Part shown: positions 1-7,938 of the stretch, piece by piece
Position numbering within the stretch: position 1 is the stretch's first letter
How the letters are laid out: every line of letters starts with the position of its first letter
Assembly (NCBI GenBank): GCA_964415605.1
Contig: CAYQBA010000043.1
Coordinates: 1 to 27,341 of the forward strand
DNA: 27,341 bases
Source: UCB3 sp964415605
GTDB taxonomy: Bacteria; Chloroflexota; Anaerolineae; Epilineales; Epilineaceae
Direction of reading: 5' to 3'
Made by a program: the position numbers and the translations under genes
Notes under the pieces: model-generated
Database searches by the model: none
The model's input: the letters and a program-made list of their open reading frames with translations, nothing else
Told to the model about the DNA's origin: nothing

Positions 1-2073
1 TTCGCCGGACCAGAACCGCGGCCCGACGTTGTCGATGACGCCCCCCGGCTCGGCGGCGCGGGCGTCCCAGGTGTCCCACAACGCTGCGGTGACCGAAGCG
101 CTGTTGTTCGGGCCCCGGCCCTGCCCACCGGCGCCCCAACCTTCGTACAGGTCAACGGCGCCGCCGCACATGCCCTGGTCGTCGCTGAGCGCAAGCGCCC
201 AGAAGGTGCCCCAGCCCTTGTTCCACGCTTCTGACAGCCCCCCGCCGGCGGCCGTCGGTTGGCCACCGCGCAACCAGCGCAAGGCGTTCCGGCCATGGAG
301 CGCCATCGCGCCGTCGAACCCGAGGCACGGGCGGTACGCGTAGGTCGCCTTCCTGAGGGTCAAGGTGTTGAGCGCCGCGGCTTCGTCGCGGCCGTCGGGG
401 AACTGGACGTGGATCGCCCGTGCCGGCGTCGCCGGGGCGAACTGGGTGCGCTGCGCGACGAACGCGCGCGCCTGGGTCGCGAAGTGGGTGGCGATGGTCC
501 CGGCTTCGGCCAAGTCGTGCGTCGGGGAGGTGTTCAGCGAGAAGTTGAACACGCGTACGGCATCGCAGCCGGCCGTCTCGGTTGAAGCCCGCCCGGCGGG
601 TGACTGGCCCTGTCGCCGAGACAGGGTCGAGGAAGGCGCGACACACACCTCGAACCAGTTGGAGTGCCAACCGTGCAGGTACGCCCCGGAGGCACCGGGC
701 TGCGTCACGAACACCGACCGGTCGCCGGCATAGTCCTCACCCAGCCCGTCGGTGGCCGCGACGAACAGCAGCGCCGACGTTGGGCGGCAGTTGAGCTGGA
801 AGCTGTAGCCGCCGTTGGCCGATGTGCGGCCGAAGTAGACGCGCATCACGCTGTGGGGCGGGCCGACGTTCGGGAACCGTGGCTCCAGGGCGATGAGCCG
901 GACATGGAGGTTGCCGCCCGGCCCGGGGAACAGGTCGCCCGCCGTGACCGTGCCCGAGATCGTGACCCCCTGGGTGTCGCACGACGGCCCGGAGCCGGTT
1001 GGCGGCGAGGCGCCGGCTCGATCGACGACGGTGGCGTCGGAGAGTCCCGGGGATCCGAGGGTGTAGGTGGTGCCTGGTTCATCCCCGCGCTGAATGGTCT
1101 GGCCGAAGCTGTACGGCGACGCGCCATCCGCCCCTGTCCCACCGATCCACGACGCCGTGTAGGGGGCGTAACCCATCGGCGCCAGCGTGGCGCGGAGGTT
1201 CCATTCGTGGGGCAATGGCCCTGCCGTCAGCATCCAATGCGCCCGAACCGCCTGACCACCGGCAACCGTCTGGGTCCAGCTGGCGTTCCCGGAAGCCAGG
1301 CGCCAGCCGTTGGGCAGGCCGAGGCTCCCCGAGAAGGTGGTCGGCACAGACACCGTCGACGTGATCAGAAGGGTCGCGCTCACGCTGGCGCCAGCCGTGG
1401 GCAGGCTGCCCAACCGCCACTGGACGTTGAACGGCTGTTGATCACGTTGATAGAGCACGTTCATGGCCGGCGGGTCGAACGCGCGGCGCGAGGCCTGCGC
1501 CCCCGACGGCGTCGTGCGCACGGCGACGCTGTCGGCGACGCCGAGGGCAACGTCGCCGAACGCATGGCCGACGACGTGGGCCGACACCCAGGCCGTGAAG
1601 GGCTCGCGCGCCCTGACGACGAGCGAGAGGGTGTGGGACGTGTCGGCCGGGATCTCGGCGATCGACCAGTGGACCTCCGAGCCGGTGCCGGTGGACGTGG
1701 CCACGCGCTGTGCTTCAGGCTGGGCTGAGAGGACTTCCAGGCTGTCCGGCAGCGTGATGACGGCGGTCGTGGCGGTGAGATCCACCGACGGCGCGATCGT
1801 CAGCGTGAGATCAACCGGTGTGCCCAGGTTGGGTGGGGACGCGACGTCAAGCGAGGTCGAGATGAAGGCGGATCCGTCGAGATACGGCGTGTCGACCGAA
1901 GCTTCGATCGGCCGTGCTCCGGCGGAGCTGAGCACGACGAGCGCGCTGATGAGGCCGGCCAGGCGCCGACGCGCGGGACGGGGGCGGCGCCCGGCTGCGG
2001 GAGGAGGACGAAACCGCTCCGAAATCGGGAGTGGGTCGGCCGGTCGAAGGCCGGGCATGAGAGGGCTTGGCAT
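1..2073 (-). CDS. Secreted protein with a degenerate gluzincin metallopeptidase-like domain (partial, C-terminus beyond left edge)
   Basis: The frame is open for 691 codons from an ATG at 2073 to the window edge, with no stop. A GGAG box (2081-2084) lies 7 bases before the ATG. Residues 1-37 are Pro/Arg-rich, 38-52 are hydrophobic (LAGLISALVVLSSAG), so this looks like a long signal peptide or membrane anchor. Residues ~60-330 read as beta-rich, DUF11-like extracellular segments. Residues ~375-460 look like another beta domain (TISGTVTAGD... with GGYSFQLNC). The region from ~585 follows the layout of secreted gluzincin-like peptidases (HEYGH, then AWxEGWADFF, then VAGALWDxxD). Here the first motif is H593-G-R-N-A, the second is AWNKGWGTFW (616-625, Lys619 where Glu is expected), while VTAALWDTWD (661-670) is kept. 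I infer a non-catalytic protease fold. The fold assignment rests on motif spacing only; the coding call itself is firm. Confidence 0.8.
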   Translation of the reverse strand, partial: MPSPLMPGLRPADPLPISERFRPPPAAGRRPRPARRRLAGLISALVVLSSAGARPIEASVDTPYLDGSAFISTSLDVASPPNLGTPVDLTLTIAPSVDLTATTAVITLPDSLEVLSAQPEAQRVATSTGTGSEVHWSIAEIPADTSHTLSLVVRAREPFTAWVSAHVVGHAFGDVALGVADSVAVRTTPSGAQASRRAFDPPAMNVLYQRDQQPFNVQWRLGSLPTAGASVSATLLITSTVSVPTTFSGSLGLPNGWRLASGNASWTQTVAGGQAVRAHWMLTAGPLPHEWNLRATLAPMGYAPYTASWIGGTGADGASPYSFGQTIQRGDEPGTTYTLGSPGLSDATVVDRAGASPPTGSGPSCDTQGVTISGTVTAGDLFPGPGGNLHVRLIALEPRFPNVGPPHSVMRVYFGRTSANGGYSFQLNCRPTSALLFVAATDGLGEDYAGDRSVFVTQPGASGAYLHGWHSNWFEVCVAPSSTLSRRQGQSPAGRASTETAGCDAVRVFNFSLNTSPTHDLAEAGTIATHFATQARAFVAQRTQFAPATPARAIHVQFPDGRDEAAALNTLTLRKATYAYRPCLGFDGAMALHGRNALRWLRGGQPTAAGGGLSEAWNKGWGTFWALALSDDQGMCGGAVDLYEGWGAGGQGRGPNNSASVTAALWDTWDARAAEPGGVIDNVGPRFWSGE

Positions 2074-2137
2074 CGCGGATCTCCGTGGGTGGTGTCGGAC
2101 TGGTGGCCATCACGCTACCATCCGCGGCGTTGCACAA

Positions 2138-2155
2138 GCGTCACGCCTGCGTCAC
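2138..2155. repeat. Two direct GCGTCAC repeats 11 bp apart upstream of the left-edge gene
   Basis: GCGTCAC occurs at 2138-2144 and again at 2149-2155, one helical turn apart, 65-82 bases upstream of the minus-strand start at 2073. Such phased repeats can be an activator or repressor site. No convincing -35/-10 pair was found beside them, so the role is a guess. Confidence 0.3.
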
Positions 2156-2411
2156 ACGGGAAGATTGGAGGGAGCCGCGATCACGCGCGTTGCCGACGGC
2201 TGCAGCGGCCGTGTCGTGCCGCGCATGGTGAGTGGGGGCGGCGCGTCCGGAGTGCTGGGCGGCAAGGAGCGAGGTCTTGCCGGACCCCCCTGCCCTCAGC
2301 GATGGCGGGTGCCGAGGGCGAGCTAGGCTGAAGACCGTTGCCGGCTCGTCGCCGTTGAGGGTTGTGGCCGATCGGGGTTGCCGGAGCGACTGGTCTCATG
2401 ACAGTCCGAGG
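2156..2411. other. Intergenic stretch without a recognisable gene; contains an inverted repeat
   Basis: Between the divergent left-edge gene and vapB I see no convincing coding frame: the possible frames are rich in Arg, Gly and Ser with no domain-like pattern. A perfect 7-bp inverted repeat, CGGCAAG (2260-2266) and CTTGCCG (2276-2282), has a 9-base loop. A competing pairing, GTCCGG (2245-2250) with CCGGAC (2280-2285), shares its right arm. This could be a fragment of a structured RNA or chance in GC-rich DNA. Confidence 0.35.
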
Positions 2412-2441
2412 TTGGACGCGGAGCAATGCACGTGCTAGAGT
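2412..2441 (+). promoter_or_regulatory. Probable promoter of vapBC
   Basis: TTGGAC (2412-2417), an 18-base spacer and TAGAGT (2436-2441), preceded by TG one base upstream (extended -10). The surrounding 60 bases are visibly richer in A and T than the rest of the window. The implied leader is about 35 bases. Confidence 0.5.
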
Positions 2442-2459
2442 CAAATGCAAACACAAAGG

Positions 2460-2467
2460 TACATGTA
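2460..2467. promoter_or_regulatory. TACATGTA palindrome, possible VapB operator
   Basis: A perfect 8-bp palindrome lies between the putative -10 box and the vapB ribosome binding site. Toxin-antitoxin operons of this class are usually repressed by the antitoxin on a palindrome in this position. The match is short, so this is a suggestion only. Confidence 0.35.
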
Positions 2468-2482
2468 GAAAGGGCAGATACA

Positions 2483-2758
2483 ATGCAAAACCTGCTGGCA
2501 ACCGTCACGGATCGCGGCCAGGTGACCATTCCGGCGGCTGTGCGCAGGCATCTCAGAGTCAATGCCGGTGCCAAGATCGTGTTTCAAATCGACGACGAAG
2601 GCAGAGTTCACGTGACGCCGGCGCCGTACACGTTCGAGACCGTGCGCGCTTCAGTGGGTCCGCTGAAGTCTTCCCTCTCGGCGGAAGAGATCGCCGAAGC
2701 CGTGGATGAAGCACGCACGCAGCGATACCGCCGCACGTTGGCGGATAGCACGCGATGA
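2483..2758 (+). CDS. vapB: VapB-type antitoxin, AbrB/MazE swapped-hairpin family
   Basis: 91 residues. Residues 5-46 (LATVTDRGQVTIPAAVRRHL and the following VNAGAKIVFQIDDEGRVHV) are the typical AbrB/SpoVT DNA-binding hairpin. The C-terminal 45 residues (GPLKSSLSAEEIAEAVDEAR) look like the helical tail that wraps the toxin. An in-frame ATG exists at 2426, but that start would lie before the promoter's -10 box. The ATG at 2483 has an AAAGGG box (2469-2474) 8 bases upstream and begins just before the conserved domain, so I chose it. The stop overlaps the start of the toxin gene (ATGA), giving translational coupling. Expected role: neutralises the VapC toxin and represses its own operon. Confidence 0.9.
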   Translation: MQNLLATVTDRGQVTIPAAVRRHLRVNAGAKIVFQIDDEGRVHVTPAPYTFETVRASVGPLKSSLSAEEIAEAVDEARTQRYRRTLADSTR

Positions 2759-3168
2759 GGTTTCTCGACGCCAACGTTCTGATCCGGTACATCACCGGCG
2801 ATGTTCCGCAACACCTGGATGCGTGTACCGCGCTGTTCAGACGGCTGCACTCGGGCGAGGAGCACGTGTACACCTCTGAAGTCGTGATCGCGGAAGTCGT
2901 CTATGTGCTGTCCTCGCGCTTGCTCTATCAGCTTGGCGCCGCGGATGTCGCCTCACGACTCAAGCCTCTGGTGCTGCTCCGGGGGGTGAGCGTTCCACAT
3001 AAACAGACCGTGATCTCAGCGCTTGATATCTATGCGGGCGCTGGTTCCATCGACTTCGAAGATGCATTGCAGATTGCCCACATGCGGCGGTTGGGGGTGT
3101 CGGAGATCTACTCTTATGACCGGCACTTCGACCGCTTCCGCGGCCAAGTTCACCGCATCGAGCCGTAG
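2755..3168 (+). CDS. vapC: VapC-type toxin, PIN-domain ribonuclease
   Basis: 137 residues, the usual length for the family. The PIN acidic residues are present: Asp5 (FLDANVLIRY), Glu47 (VVIAEVVYVL), Asp103 in DFEDALQIAH, and Asp122/Asp126 in the YSYDRHFDRF end motif. Together these bind the Mg or Mn ions of the active site. The set is complete, so the toxin looks functional. VapC proteins cleave tRNA or rRNA; the target here cannot be told from sequence. The start overlaps the vapB stop by 4 bases, so the two are co-translated. Base use in this pair is less GC-extreme than in its neighbours, which fits a horizontally acquired module. Confidence 0.93.
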   Translation: MRFLDANVLIRYITGDVPQHLDACTALFRRLHSGEEHVYTSEVVIAEVVYVLSSRLLYQLGAADVASRLKPLVLLRGVSVPHKQTVISALDIYAGAGSIDFEDALQIAHMRRLGVSEIYSYDRHFDRFRGQVHRIEP

Positions 3169-3192
3169 CCGCTTCACGTTCTGCCGCGCCCT

Positions 3193-3555
3193 ATGATCCC
3201 CCGCATCGCCAGCTTCCGCCACGCCTTCGCCGGCGTCGCGCACGTCGTCCGGACCCAGGTCAACGCGCGCATCCACGTCACGGTCGCCGTCGCCGTCGTC
3301 GCCCTCGGCGCGTGGCTGCGCCTACCCGCCGGCGCGTGGGCGGTGCTCGTGCTGTGCATCGGCCTGGTCCTGGCCGCCGAGGCGTTCAACACGGCCGTCG
3401 AGGCCGTTGTCGACCTTGCGAGCCCCGACATCCACCCCTTGGCCAGGATCGCCAAGGACGCCGCCGCCGGCGCGGTGCTCATCACCGCCATCGCGGCGGT
3501 CGTCGTCGGGTTGCTCGTGCTCGGGCCGCCGCTGCTGGCGCGCCTCGGGTACTGA
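3193..3555 (+). CDS. dgkA: Diacylglycerol/undecaprenol kinase (DgkA family), small integral membrane protein
   Basis: 120 residues with three hydrophobic helices (~28-45, 47-62, 91-114). The family signature EAFNTAVEAVVD (residues 63-74) is intact and is followed by HPLARIAKDAAAGAV, which holds the conserved Lys88-Asp89. The enzyme phosphorylates a membrane lipid alcohol with ATP. In bacteria without a Gram-negative type outer membrane the usual substrate is undecaprenol, for recycling the cell-wall carrier lipid. The gene begins 24 bases after vapC with no strong ribosome binding site, so it may be read through from vapBC. The last codons form the left arm of a strong inverted repeat. Confidence 0.92.
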   Translation: MIPRIASFRHAFAGVAHVVRTQVNARIHVTVAVAVVALGAWLRLPAGAWAVLVLCIGLVLAAEAFNTAVEAVVDLASPDIHPLARIAKDAAAGAVLITAIAAVVVGLLVLGPPLLARLGY

Positions 3556-3576
3556 TTCCGGAAGCGCGCCAGCAGC
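3531..3576. terminator. 13-bp inverted repeat spanning the dgkA stop codon, probable bidirectional terminator
   Basis: GCTGCTGGCGCGC (3531-3543) and its exact reverse complement GCGCGCCAGCAGC (3564-3576) flank a 20-base loop that contains the dgkA stop codon. It sits between two convergent genes, 20 bases before the end of the minus-strand VWA gene. There is no T-run, so if it terminates it does so by the stem alone or with Rho. Confidence 0.6.
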
Positions 3577-3596
3577 CTTACGCCATCACAACCCCG

Positions 3597-6500
3597 TCAC
3601 TCCCCCCGCCGCCCCGCGAGCGCCGCCGCCCCCAGGTCGCACGCGATGCGCTCCGAGATCTGCGCGTAGATCGCCGCCAGGTCGTCCGTCGTCGGCGAGC
3701 GGTAGAACCGGTCCGGCGACGTCGCCACCAGGCCGAGGAGGTCCGCGTCGATCTGGTTGCCCAGCCCGATCGTGTACACCAGCGCGCCGCGCGCCTTCAG
3801 CGCCGCGCCTTGCGCCAGCACCGCGCTGTTCGGCGCGCGCTCGACGTTCTGGAGCCCGTCCGTCAGCAGGATCACCACCGGCTTGGCCGTCGCGCGGCCG
3901 CCCGCCGTCAGCGTGGCCACCCCCTGGGCCAGCCCCAGGTCGATGCGCGTCCCCTGGCGCGACGTCAGGCCCGCCAACCCCGCTTGCAGCCGCGCGAAGT
4001 CGTCGGTCAGCCCCACCGCCTCCTCGGCCGCGATGTTGAAGGCCACCACGGCCGCGTGGTCACGGTCGTAGCTGAGCTGCGCCAGGAACGCCTCCGCCGC
4101 CGCGCGCGCCGCGTCGAGCTTCGTGCCGCCGCCCGTCGCCGCCGGCTCGAGCATGCTGCTCGACGTGTCCAGCACCATCACCACGTCCAGCGGCTTGTCC
4201 ACCGGCGTGCACGTCCGGACCGCTCCGAACGGCAGGTACACGATGTGCCGCTCCGGCTTGAAGCCGTACACCTCGACCACCGGGATCGGGAAGATCAGCC
4301 GGCCGTCGTTGCCCAGCGCATCGCGGTAGCGCGCCGTCGCCTCGACGTTCGTCGGCCAGATCCCGATCTCCAGCGGCTCCAGCCGATACTGCAGCGTGAT
4401 CGACTCGTCCGCCATCACGTTGCCCAGCGTCCACGTCAGCGTGTTGGCCGCCGCGTCGAACGCCGCTGGCGGGACCGCCGAGTCGCGGATGTAGCGCATG
4501 TTGCGCGGGATCACGTCGACGATCGTGATGCTCTCCCACAGTCCCGGCTCCGGCCGGTAGCGCGTCATGCCCCGCGCCAGGGCCACCACCTCCGTCGGAT
4601 CCGGCTCGGTGAAGATGCGATCCGCCGATCCTGTCAGCTGCAGGATCTGGTCGCGGTTGATCGGCTGGTACTCGTTCGTCGGCAGGATGAGGGCATAGAC
4701 CTCGATGCCGGCCGCCAGCGCCGCGTCCGCCTCCGCCCGGGGATCGTCCTTGAGCACCCCGTCGCTGACCAGCAGCAGGATCTGCCGGTGCGTCGTCTTG
4801 CGCCGCACCCCTTGGAGCTCGCGGATCGCCGTCGTCAGCCCCGCCGTCGAGCGCGTGTCGCCGTTGGCGTCCAGGCCCGATACCAGCGAGCGCACCAGCC
4901 CGATGTCGCTCGTCAACGGCTGCTCGAGCGTCGCGCCGTCGTCGAACGTCACCAGTGCCACCTCCGCCGTGCGCGGGTCGAGCTCGCCCAGGAGCGCCGC
5001 CGTGGTGTCCTTCGCCCGGTCCAGCGCGTCGACGAAGCTCATCGACCGCGACGTGTCGAAGAGCAGCGCCAGCTGCACCTGCTCCTGCTTGCCCGGGCAT
5101 TGCCCATGAACCGTCAGCGTCACGCCCACGGTGGCGCCCAGCGGGATGCGCCGCGGCGCCGCCCACTTGTCCGGCGTGCCCACGCACGCGTCCGGCGCCG
5201 GCGGGGGCACGTCCTTCGGCTCGTAGGGCTCGCTGTCGAACACCCAGACCCCGCTGTCCAGGATCTTGAACTGGTTGGTCACGTAAGACGGCAGCGTGTC
5301 GATTCCCGGGTCGGCCTCGGGCTTGACGTAACCCACGTAGACCTTGCCGTCGTCGTCGACGCCGAGGTCGAGCGACCACAGCGTGCGGTCCGGCATCGGC
5401 CAAGAGGCCAAGAGCCGCCCGTCCGGGCTGTAGCGGAACGCCCACCGGCCGCGCCCCAGGATGAACACATCGCCCGTCGGGCCCGTCGCCACGCTGGCCG
5501 GGCCGTCGTGGGTGGCCCACTCGCCGTGATCCGTGCCGTCGATCCCGCGCACCAGGATCCGGTTGCGCCCCCGGTCCGCGAGGTAGATCCGGTCGCCGTG
5601 CATCGCGATGTCCACCGGCACCGCATAGGTGTCGGCACGGATCGACCAGCCCGCGATCTCGTTGCCGTCGGAGTCCAGCACGTGCACCTTGCCCGTGCCC
5701 TCGTCCAGCACGGCCACCTTGCCGCCGTCGGCGGCCACGGTCGACAACCGCGATGGGGCGTCCGGGTCCGGCAGGATGCCCGGGAACGTCGTCCACTGCG
5801 GCAGGAAGTCGTCCGGCCGCCGGCTGAGCTGACCGAAGTCCACCGAGTAGATCGTGGTGCCGTCGATGGCCACGTCGCGCGTGAACCACGTCCGGCTGCC
5901 GGCGCACATCCCGACCTGCGACTTCAGATCCGGCGCGCCCGCGACCAGCCGGCCATGGCGCGTCCAGCGCTGCACCGTCTGCGGCAGGATGAGCTGGCTG
6001 GTCGCCATGTAGGTCTGCTGCGGCCGGGCCCCGACCGCGTTGTACCGGCCCAGCAGCACCGCCACGTCGCTGGCCGCGTCGACGCGCGCCGGCAGCGCCG
6101 GGCCCTCGAGGTGCGGCGCGTCCGTGCCGCCGGCGAAGAGCGGGACGTCCTGCCGCCGTTCAGGGTGCTCGAACATCATCACGCCCTGCCAGAAGCAGTG
6201 CGCGAAGCCCGAGAGCACCCGCCCGTCGACGTGCGCGTCCAGGAAGTGCACGATCCGGCCGAAGTAGGCCGCGTACACCCGCCCCCCCGTCGGGCCGATG
6301 TACATCGGCGTCCGGTCGCGGAGCTGGAAGATCTCGACGTTGCGCGACACGAACACGCCCGCCGGCCCGACCGCGATGTCCTCGCCGTTGTAGAACGGCA
6401 CGATCTCGCGCAGCCGATGGTCCGGCTCGAAGATGACGACGCCCGCCTCCCACCGCCCGGGCGCTTGCTGCGGGCCGTCGCTGAAGGACGGCTCGGGGTC

Positions 6501-7382
6501 CGGCGCCGGGTCGCAGAAGGGGTTGAAGAGGACCGCCGGGATCTGGTTGATGACGTGCAGCTCATCCGCCGCGCTGACGTCCAGGCTGTACGGCACGCTG
6601 CCGTGCACCCGGAAGTCGATGGTGGTCTGGAGCGTGCCCTCAGGCAGGAACACGTCCACCCCGGCATCGACGATGACGGCTTCGCCCGGCGCCGGCTCGC
6701 ACCCGTTGAACTGGATGAAGGCGTTGGTCGCCGTGCGCGAGAGGTAGACCCGGCCGTCGCGCCGGATCGCCAGGTCGAGATACGAACCCTGCAGCTGGAG
6801 CTGCTCGACGTCGATCTCGAAGCTGAAGAGCGACGCGCCGCTCGGCGAGAGCCGGTCTACCCGCGCCAGCGTCTTCACCTGGTTGTTGGCGATGTAGCGG
6901 CCCTCGAGGAGCACGTACACCAGGCCGTCGAACCCGACGTCGAGCCGCTTGGGCGTCCAATCGCCGAGGAACTGCACCCCAGGCGCGCTGCCGACCAGGT
7001 TGGGAAGGCCCCAGACCCGCAGCGGACGACCGTCGGCAGCCAGGGCATGCACGGCCTTGTGTTGGAGATCCAGCACGTAGATCGTGCCGTCGGGCGCCGA
7101 GCTGATGTCGCCCACCAGCCCGAACTGCCCCGCCCGCAACGACCACGGCACGCCGCGCCACGTGTCGACCAGGCGGTAGGCGTAGGCGATGGAGGGGTCA
7201 CCGCCCTGCTCGGCGGGGCGTGCCTGGACCGGCGGGGCGCCGACCCCCGCGGAAGCGAGCACGAGGCTCGCGGTGGTGGTCGCCACCGCCGCGCGGGCCA
7301 GTCGGAGGAAGGCGGTCGGGCCGTCCGGCGCAAGCGCGCGAGCGAGCCGGGGAAGTCCGTGGACGACGCATCGCAGGCACAT
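3597..7382 (-). CDS. Large secreted protein: beta-propeller (NHL-like) plus two von Willebrand factor A domains
   Basis: 1261 residues. The ATG at 7382 has a strong GGAGG box (7391-7395) 8 bases upstream. Residues 1-58 hold a long signal peptide whose hydrophobic core is AVATTTASLVLASAGVGA, ending near VQARP. Residues ~65-720 contain repeated DGxIYVLD / DGxVYVxx blades (GDISSAPDGTIYVLDLQ, KRLDVGFDGLVYVLLEG, IAMHGDRIYLADRGRNRILV), typical of an NHL or similar beta-propeller. VWA domain 1 (~770-945) has a MIDAS DTSRS at 776-780. A DUF11-like beta domain follows (~960-1050). VWA domain 2 (~1068-1245) has a MIDAS DTSSS at 1072-1076. Both metal sites look intact. There is no C-terminal anchor. Likely a cell-surface or secreted binding or adhesion protein; the ligand is unknown. 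Confidence 0.9.
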   Translation of the reverse strand: MCLRCVVHGLPRLARALAPDGPTAFLRLARAAVATTTASLVLASAGVGAPPVQARPAEQGGDPSIAYAYRLVDTWRGVPWSLRAGQFGLVGDISSAPDGTIYVLDLQHKAVHALAADGRPLRVWGLPNLVGSAPGVQFLGDWTPKRLDVGFDGLVYVLLEGRYIANNQVKTLARVDRLSPSGASLFSFEIDVEQLQLQGSYLDLAIRRDGRVYLSRTATNAFIQFNGCEPAPGEAVIVDAGVDVFLPEGTLQTTIDFRVHGSVPYSLDVSAADELHVINQIPAVLFNPFCDPAPDPEPSFSDGPQQAPGRWEAGVVIFEPDHRLREIVPFYNGEDIAVGPAGVFVSRNVEIFQLRDRTPMYIGPTGGRVYAAYFGRIVHFLDAHVDGRVLSGFAHCFWQGVMMFEHPERRQDVPLFAGGTDAPHLEGPALPARVDAASDVAVLLGRYNAVGARPQQTYMATSQLILPQTVQRWTRHGRLVAGAPDLKSQVGMCAGSRTWFTRDVAIDGTTIYSVDFGQLSRRPDDFLPQWTTFPGILPDPDAPSRLSTVAADGGKVAVLDEGTGKVHVLDSDGNEIAGWSIRADTYAVPVDIAMHGDRIYLADRGRNRILVRGIDGTDHGEWATHDGPASVATGPTGDVFILGRGRWAFRYSPDGRLLASWPMPDRTLWSLDLGVDDDGKVYVGYVKPEADPGIDTLPSYVTNQFKILDSGVWVFDSEPYEPKDVPPPAPDACVGTPDKWAAPRRIPLGATVGVTLTVHGQCPGKQEQVQLALLFDTSRSMSFVDALDRAKDTTAALLGELDPRTAEVALVTFDDGATLEQPLTSDIGLVRSLVSGLDANGDTRSTAGLTTAIRELQGVRRKTTHRQILLLVSDGVLKDDPRAEADAALAAGIEVYALILPTNEYQPINRDQILQLTGSADRIFTEPDPTEVVALARGMTRYRPEPGLWESITIVDVIPRNMRYIRDSAVPPAAFDAAANTLTWTLGNVMADESITLQYRLEPLEIGIWPTNVEATARYRDALGNDGRLIFPIPVVEVYGFKPERHIVYLPFGAVRTCTPVDKPLDVVMVLDTSSSMLEPAATGGGTKLDAARAAAEAFLAQLSYDRDHAAVVAFNIAAEEAVGLTDDFARLQAGLAGLTSRQGTRIDLGLAQGVATLTAGGRATAKPVVILLTDGLQNVERAPNSAVLAQGAALKARGALVYTIGLGNQIDADLLGLVATSPDRFYRSPTTDDLAAIYAQISERIACDLGAAALAGRRGE

Positions 7383-7410
7383 GGGCGCAGCCTCCTGGGG
7401 GTGTCTCTGG

Positions 7411-7427
7411 GGCCGGCGCGGCCGGCC
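7411..7427. promoter_or_regulatory. Perfect hairpin in the leader of the VWA gene
   Basis: GGCCGGC (7411-7417), loop GCG, GCCGGCC (7421-7427). It lies between a possible minus-strand -10 box (TAGAAT, 7436-7441) and the GGAGG box. It could stabilise the messenger or bind a regulator. The -10 box has no good -35 partner. Confidence 0.35.
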
Positions 7428-7441
7428 GGACCGCTATTCTA

Positions 7442-7564
7442 CATGATTGGACGTGACGACGCGGCCGGAAGGATCCTTGCTCCGCCGCGATGGTCCACGC
7501 ATGGTATTAACGCCGAGCCCTCCGAGCCGAGGACACGCCACGGGCGCCGGCCGCCCCGCCGTAA
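7442..7564. other. Short intergenic stretch, nothing recognised
   Basis: The 180 bases between the VWA gene start and the end of the DUF4286-like gene hold no coding frame I can support beyond the hairpin and weak -10 box noted separately. Confidence 0.4.
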
Positions 7565-7873
7565 TCACGGCCAGGCCGCCACGGGCTCGCCGACGTGGCG
7601 CGTGTAAGCCAGCCCGAGGCCGGGCGGGAAGCGACTCAGCCCTTCGGCGCGCAGGCGCGGCGCCGCGTCAGCCTCGTACCGGTCGAAGTCCGCCCGCGAC
7701 GCGAACCGATAGTGCACGTCGAAGCGGACGTCGTCGCCATCGATGCGATACACCTGCGCATCGATGGCACCTGCCGCGCACACCGCCGCCAGATGGCCGT
7801 CACGCAGCCACGCCACCCACGCGTCGGCCACGGCCGGGTCCGTGAACACGCAGCTGACGACGTAAAGGAGCAT
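7565..7873 (-). CDS. DUF4286-like small protein (dimeric alpha/beta barrel type)
   Basis: 102 residues from the ATG at 7873; a second ATG four codons upstream (7885) is also possible. The chosen start gives MLLYVVSCVFTDPAVADAW, which fits the family pattern of an N-terminal strand followed by AVADAWVAWLRDGHLAAVCAAG. The middle reads VRFDVHYRFASRADFDRYEADAAPRLRAEG, the second strand-helix unit of a ferredoxin-like/ABM-like fold. No catalytic residues are known for the family and the function is unknown. The gene is divergent from gcvT. A TACAAC box on the minus strand (7904-7909) is a weak candidate -10. Confidence 0.8.
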   Translation of the reverse strand: MLLYVVSCVFTDPAVADAWVAWLRDGHLAAVCAAGAIDAQVYRIDGDDVRFDVHYRFASRADFDRYEADAAPRLRAEGLSRFPPGLGLAYTRHVGEPVAAWP

Positions 7874-7938
7874 GCGGCCAATCATAGCGCAAGGGGAACG
7901 GGCGTTGTAGCGTGCCTGCCGACCGTGCCGGCCATCCG

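Noticed and set aside
664..1728. Plus-strand open frame of 354 codons over the left-edge gene
   Set aside because: Arg/Gly/Ala-rich without recognisable motifs; the minus-strand frame is open for 691 codons with real domain features.
3312..7607. A 1431-codon open frame on the plus strand, antisense to the VWA gene
   Set aside because: It is extremely rich in Arg, His, Val and Gln with no domain-like pattern, and lies opposite a well-supported gene with a signal peptide, GGAGG box and clear domains. It is the expected shadow of high-GC third positions.
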